Origin: Drechslerella dactyloides
Taxonomy: Eukaryota; Ascomycota; Orbiliomycetes; Orbiliales; Orbiliaceae
Direction of reading: 5' to 3'
Assembly: GCA_020064725.1 (NCBI GenBank)
Contig: JAGTWJ010000002.1
Span: 620,001 to 684,000 of the forward strand
DNA: 64,000 bases
Positions 60,814 through 64,000 of this stretch are shown one piece after another; within the stretch, counting starts at the first letter, position 1; every line of letters begins with the position of its first letter. Under the pieces are notes generated by a model, which did not search any database, had not been told where the DNA came from, and saw nothing but the letters and a program-made list of their open reading frames with translations. Position numbers and translations under genes: made by a program.

Positions 60814-62264
60814 GATGATTCAGAACAAGAAAGCCTGAGAAGAATGGATGGGACAAGAGAAACGTGATCCGAAAGATGTGGTTATGCAGTTCGTGATGCG
60901 AGAGAGCGGTGCAGGAGAGCAAGACGAGAGAGTTCGTGAACAAGAGGGGACGTGAACAGTTGGTGAACAAGAGAGTTGGTGAGGAGGAATGCTTTCGTTC
61001 GGGGACAGAAGAAGGCTTCTTCGGGTGTGAGAGAAGAGGATCGGTCGAGGGTGTGAGGGGAAGAGGAGAAGGAATTCTTCCAGGAAGGATGGCAGCAAAA
61101 TTTATAGTGGGCAACAACAGCTGCAGCGGCCGTGAGATTTTGCGGCAGCGCCGAGAACCACGATGCCCGCAAAAAAGCCAGCGACAACTGTCCGCCGTCG
61201 CAACTGTTCGCCAGCGGCAGGGACTCCACTGTCACGCAGCCAGAGCACATCCATCGTGGCTGCTTGTGACCGCCATCGACCGGCTTCAGACCGATGCCAC
61301 CACTATTGCCGTCATCATCGCCCGGCCATCTCTGCCCCTCCCATCCGTCGCCGATACCTCCCACCGCAGCCCGATAACATGATGCCACTCATTACAGCAG
61401 TGAGCGCCAGCAGCAGTGTAACTCCAGCAAGTATCGTCCGTACCCTACTCTTTGAAGATTTATGCTAACCGTCGTCGCAGGTAGTCGATGAGACACAGTC
61501 GATAGTTCTCAACTCGACTCTGTCCGATGAAGTATGGCGCAAAACGTGATCGTATCGGTCCGCCGAGGCCGTCCAAAATTTCTTTAACTCGCAGATGGCC
61601 TTGCTTCGCTCAGAAGGCCGGGTACGCTTGAGTCGAGTCGAGTCGCTCGGGGCTTTGTATGTTCGCCCCTTTCGTTCGATCGGATTGCGTTCAAGAGACT
61701 TCTCCCCTATACGAAGAGTTAGAATTACGAGACGTTCGGACCGCAGATATCCAGGGCCAAATACGTACCTTAGCGGCGGAGAATAAGGAGTGCTGTTCGT
61801 GTCGTCTCGCGGTTCGCAGGTCGAGATGAGGTCGGGAGTGACCATGCGCGTTTGTTCGATGAGATGGAACAACGTCCCTCGCTTGCTTTTCGGCAGTCGC
61901 GTAAAAGACAAGGCTGGGCGCCAGCGGGTGTCCACATGTTCGCGTGGCCTCCACGACCGCGCTGATTGCAACCAGTTTGATACATGGTCGCAAGGCGGCT
62001 CTATGATTCGTGGGTGTCGGAAATACAGGGCTCATATGGCCTCAATCTACGTGTTTTGGCGCTACGGGAGAGCAGGTGACATTACGGGTGAAAGATTAAC
62101 ATTCTGACCATGCATGCATGGCATTATACAATTCATTCGTCGCGGCTTTAGTGCGCGCGTGGGAGTGTGCATTATCGCTGCACGAAATACTTGCAGAAGC
62201 GTCATTCATGCAAATGTATCTTTTGACCAGTATCAAGAGCATACTCTTATGAGAACAAGTAAGT
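60814..62264. promoter_or_regulatory. promoter region of the GLE1-like gene and 3' flank of the CPD1-type gene
   Basis: These 1.45 kb lie upstream of the GLE1-like start codon. The plus strand at 60900-61090 is purine-rich, so on the transcribed side the leader is pyrimidine-rich (for example CTCCTTTCTC-like tracts). A minus-strand frame at 61465-61971 begins with TTG, and a plus-strand frame overlaps it; neither resembles a protein family. TGCATGCA occurs at 62111. Confidence 0.45.
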
Positions 62265-63097
62265 TCAAAGCTCCCTCTCAGCGAGTATACTCGTTTTCCA
62301 CGCCTCAACCGGCTTGGTGGTATCAACTACCACGAGTTTCCCGCCCTTCCAGCCCGCCATATCGCCCACTGGAGCTCCGTCCACATCCGGGCCCTTCCAG
62401 CCGTCCTCACATTTCACACCGGCGTCATTGACGTCGCTGTGAACGCCCAGCCTGACAGCGTGGAACTCCTCTTTGTGGACATCCTCATCCCAGTAGACGA
62501 GGCTCAAGTGCGGTATGAAGCCTTGCTGTCCGCTCTCTGCTGGGGTCGTATACTTTTCAACCCATTCGCGTGCCTGTGCTTCGTCCACTCCCGGAACCAC
62601 GGCCGTGCGACAGACGACTGCGAGGTCCTTCAAGGAGTCGGATTTATTGATCTCAAGTGTAATCTTGGTCCAGAATGCGGCGCCATAGCGGACGCGCTTG
62701 AACAGAATAGTGGGGAGCCGTTCGGGCAATTGGATGCTCGAGAGGAGAGATAGAAAGTCGGCAGCGGACTGGAGCGGGAGGCCAGACGAGACTGTGATAT
62801 GTGGTTGAAAGTCCGCTGGCCTCAGTAGACGTTTGATCTAGCTGTCAGCCGGCCTGGTGTCATGTATTCACGGACGCCGGACGTCAGTGATGTCGGATAT
62901 GGGAACGTACGGACAGGACCCGGGATCCGCCTTGGCAGCGTGGTAGAGATGAGTGTCTGCAGGGCCTGGGAGAGTGCTCCCGGAGGCGGGAGAAGCCAAA
63001 GAGAAGCTATGTATATCTCAATAGGTACTTTGTTAGATGTTTCACTGCCATGTTCCACTGAACGATTGATGACATATGCATACCACCTACGGAACAT
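62265..63097 (-). CDS. cpd1: 2',3'-cyclic-nucleotide 3'-phosphodiesterase, CPD1 type (2H superfamily)
   Basis: CPD1 opens ADP-ribose 1'',2''-cyclic phosphate, a by-product of tRNA splicing. The model is exons 63097-63091 (only 7 bases, ATGTTCC), 63006-62915 and 62837-62265, 223 residues, close to the family's usual size. The first intron has a GTAGGT donor, CTAAC branch and ATAG acceptor, and yields the typical start MFPSLWLLPPPG. The second junction is uncertain: the good GTACGT donor at 62910 breaks phase, so I used GTCCGT four bases earlier with acceptor CTAG at 62838. Both catalytic 2H motifs are present: PHITV (His46, Thr48) and PHLSL (His143, Ser145). A Lys-rich segment (WTKITLEINKSDSLKDL) lies between them. 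The family assignment is firm; the N-terminal splicing is provisional. Confidence 0.8.
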
Positions 63098-64000
63098 GGG
63101 CTAGTCAGCCTCTAATCAAAATCTATTGATGAGTTTTCAGTACCTACCTGCCATAATTGGGCGAGAAGAATTTAAATTTCCGGCCAGTCGGCTGTGGTTT
63201 TACTATGGTGCAGACGCACAACTGTACAGGCCTGCAGGTAAAAGGTGCTGTTGTAGATGACGGAATGATTTCACGCGAGTGGGTCGATAGTAATACGAGG
63301 AACACATGCATGTACGGTCTACCGTCTATACACAAGAACAATCGAAATTCCAAGAATCATATTATATTATCATCTAAGCTAGCCTCGATGCCAGGCGCTG
63401 TAATCTAAATTACTATTAACGACGGCATAAACACTGCATCTGTGATAGCATGCAGCAATCGAATGAATCGATAGAATGTATGTACGAAGGTACGTTTGTA
63501 CCCGACCTCCCATCCCCAAATGTCCACACCCAAACACGGCTTGCGCCGGCTAGGATCACGAAAACCTAGAGAAAAAGACACTGAGAAGCCGGCTGCTCTC
63601 TTGCCACAGAGAGACTCGATCGTAGGGGCCGGGAACGGAAGAAGATTCACAAGTGCGAAAGCGCGAAGAATAATCCTCAGCAAGCCGTCAGAGACGGAGC
63701 CCCCATGTTGTAGAAAATATAACTTAAAAGGTATAATTCCACTACTCTGCACAGCTGTTAGCACCTTTTCGCCAGAATGAAACTGAAAATTTTGTTCAAT
63801 GGGTTCGTGGGAGGAACTTACGTTAACTGAGGGAAGAAGAGAAGAGAAGGAAGAGCCAGCCAAAATCGCGCGAATTTATAGGCCGACCCGCCAGCCAGGG
63901 AAAAAAAAAATTGGCGTGGTGGGGCACCAGCCACAGCGACAAACAGCGACAAACGCCACAGCCGAACGAGATGTGTTGTGGCTGAAGTGCCAGTTGGCGG
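63098..64000. other. right end of the window, upstream of the CPD1-type gene
   Basis: No gene can be supported. A minus-strand frame at 63405-63863 (152 codons) has no ATG at its start and no family likeness. The last 150 bases are A-rich and then carry the short direct repeat CAGCGACAAA (near 63936-63954), which may belong to the promoter of a gene beyond the window. Confidence 0.45.

Noticed and set aside
61465..61971. 168-codon minus-strand frame upstream of the GLE1-like gene
   Set aside because: No ATG at its start, no domain, and overlapped by an unrelated plus-strand frame.
63405..63863. 152-codon minus-strand frame near the right edge
   Set aside because: No ATG at its head, no signal or domain that would support it, and no visible exons joined to it.

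Overview
The window is nuclear DNA from a filamentous ascomycete (Pezizomycotina). The evidence is short phase-matched introns (GTATGT/GTAAGT donors, CTAAC- or CTGAC-like branch sites, mostly 70-120 bases), an intron-bearing tRNA-Ser(AGA), and families typical of these fungi: CIA30, the sulfite pump SSU1, an AKR7-type aldo-keto reductase, F-box/BTB/2EXR proteins and small secreted proteins. Base composition looks roughly balanced, so I see no AT-rich, RIP-type isochore. Species and class cannot be fixed from the sequence alone. All exon joins were built by hand from splice signals and reading phase.

Layout. (1) 1-2.9 kb: the 3' part of a CIA30-family gene (it enters from the left edge) and a gene for a secreted, single-pass membrane protein. 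(2) 2.9-22 kb: a long stretch with no convincing gene. (3) 22.5-23.6 kb: one bZIP regulator gene with an ATG-free leader. (4) 24.3-35.4 kb: a second gene-poor stretch. (5) 35.4-63.1 kb: a normal gene-dense block. In order it holds SSU1 (-), CK2 regulatory subunit (+), AKR7 reductase (-), BTB protein (-), ribosomal protein uL1/L10a (+), two tandem related secreted-protein genes (+, the second frameshifted), tRNA-Ser (+), F-box protein (+), 2EXR-type protein (-), a large GLE1-like protein with a membrane segment (-) and a CPD1-type cyclic phosphodiesterase (-). (6) 63.1-64 kb: nothing assigned.

How the genes fit together. Most of the dense block is unrelated housekeeping: translation (uL1, tRNA-Ser), CK2 signalling, RNA metabolism (CPD1, the GLE1-like protein) and stress or detoxification transport and reduction (SSU1, AKR7). 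Three genes in 43.6-56.6 kb carry BTB, F-box or F-box-like folds, which often act as ubiquitin-ligase adaptors. There is no biosynthetic cluster, no intact transposon and no CRISPR.

The points most worth a second look are the roughly 30 kb gene desert around the bZIP gene, strong over-representation of the palindrome TGCATGCA, the membrane-anchored GLE1-like architecture, and the tandem secreted pair with a frameshift in a six-A run.
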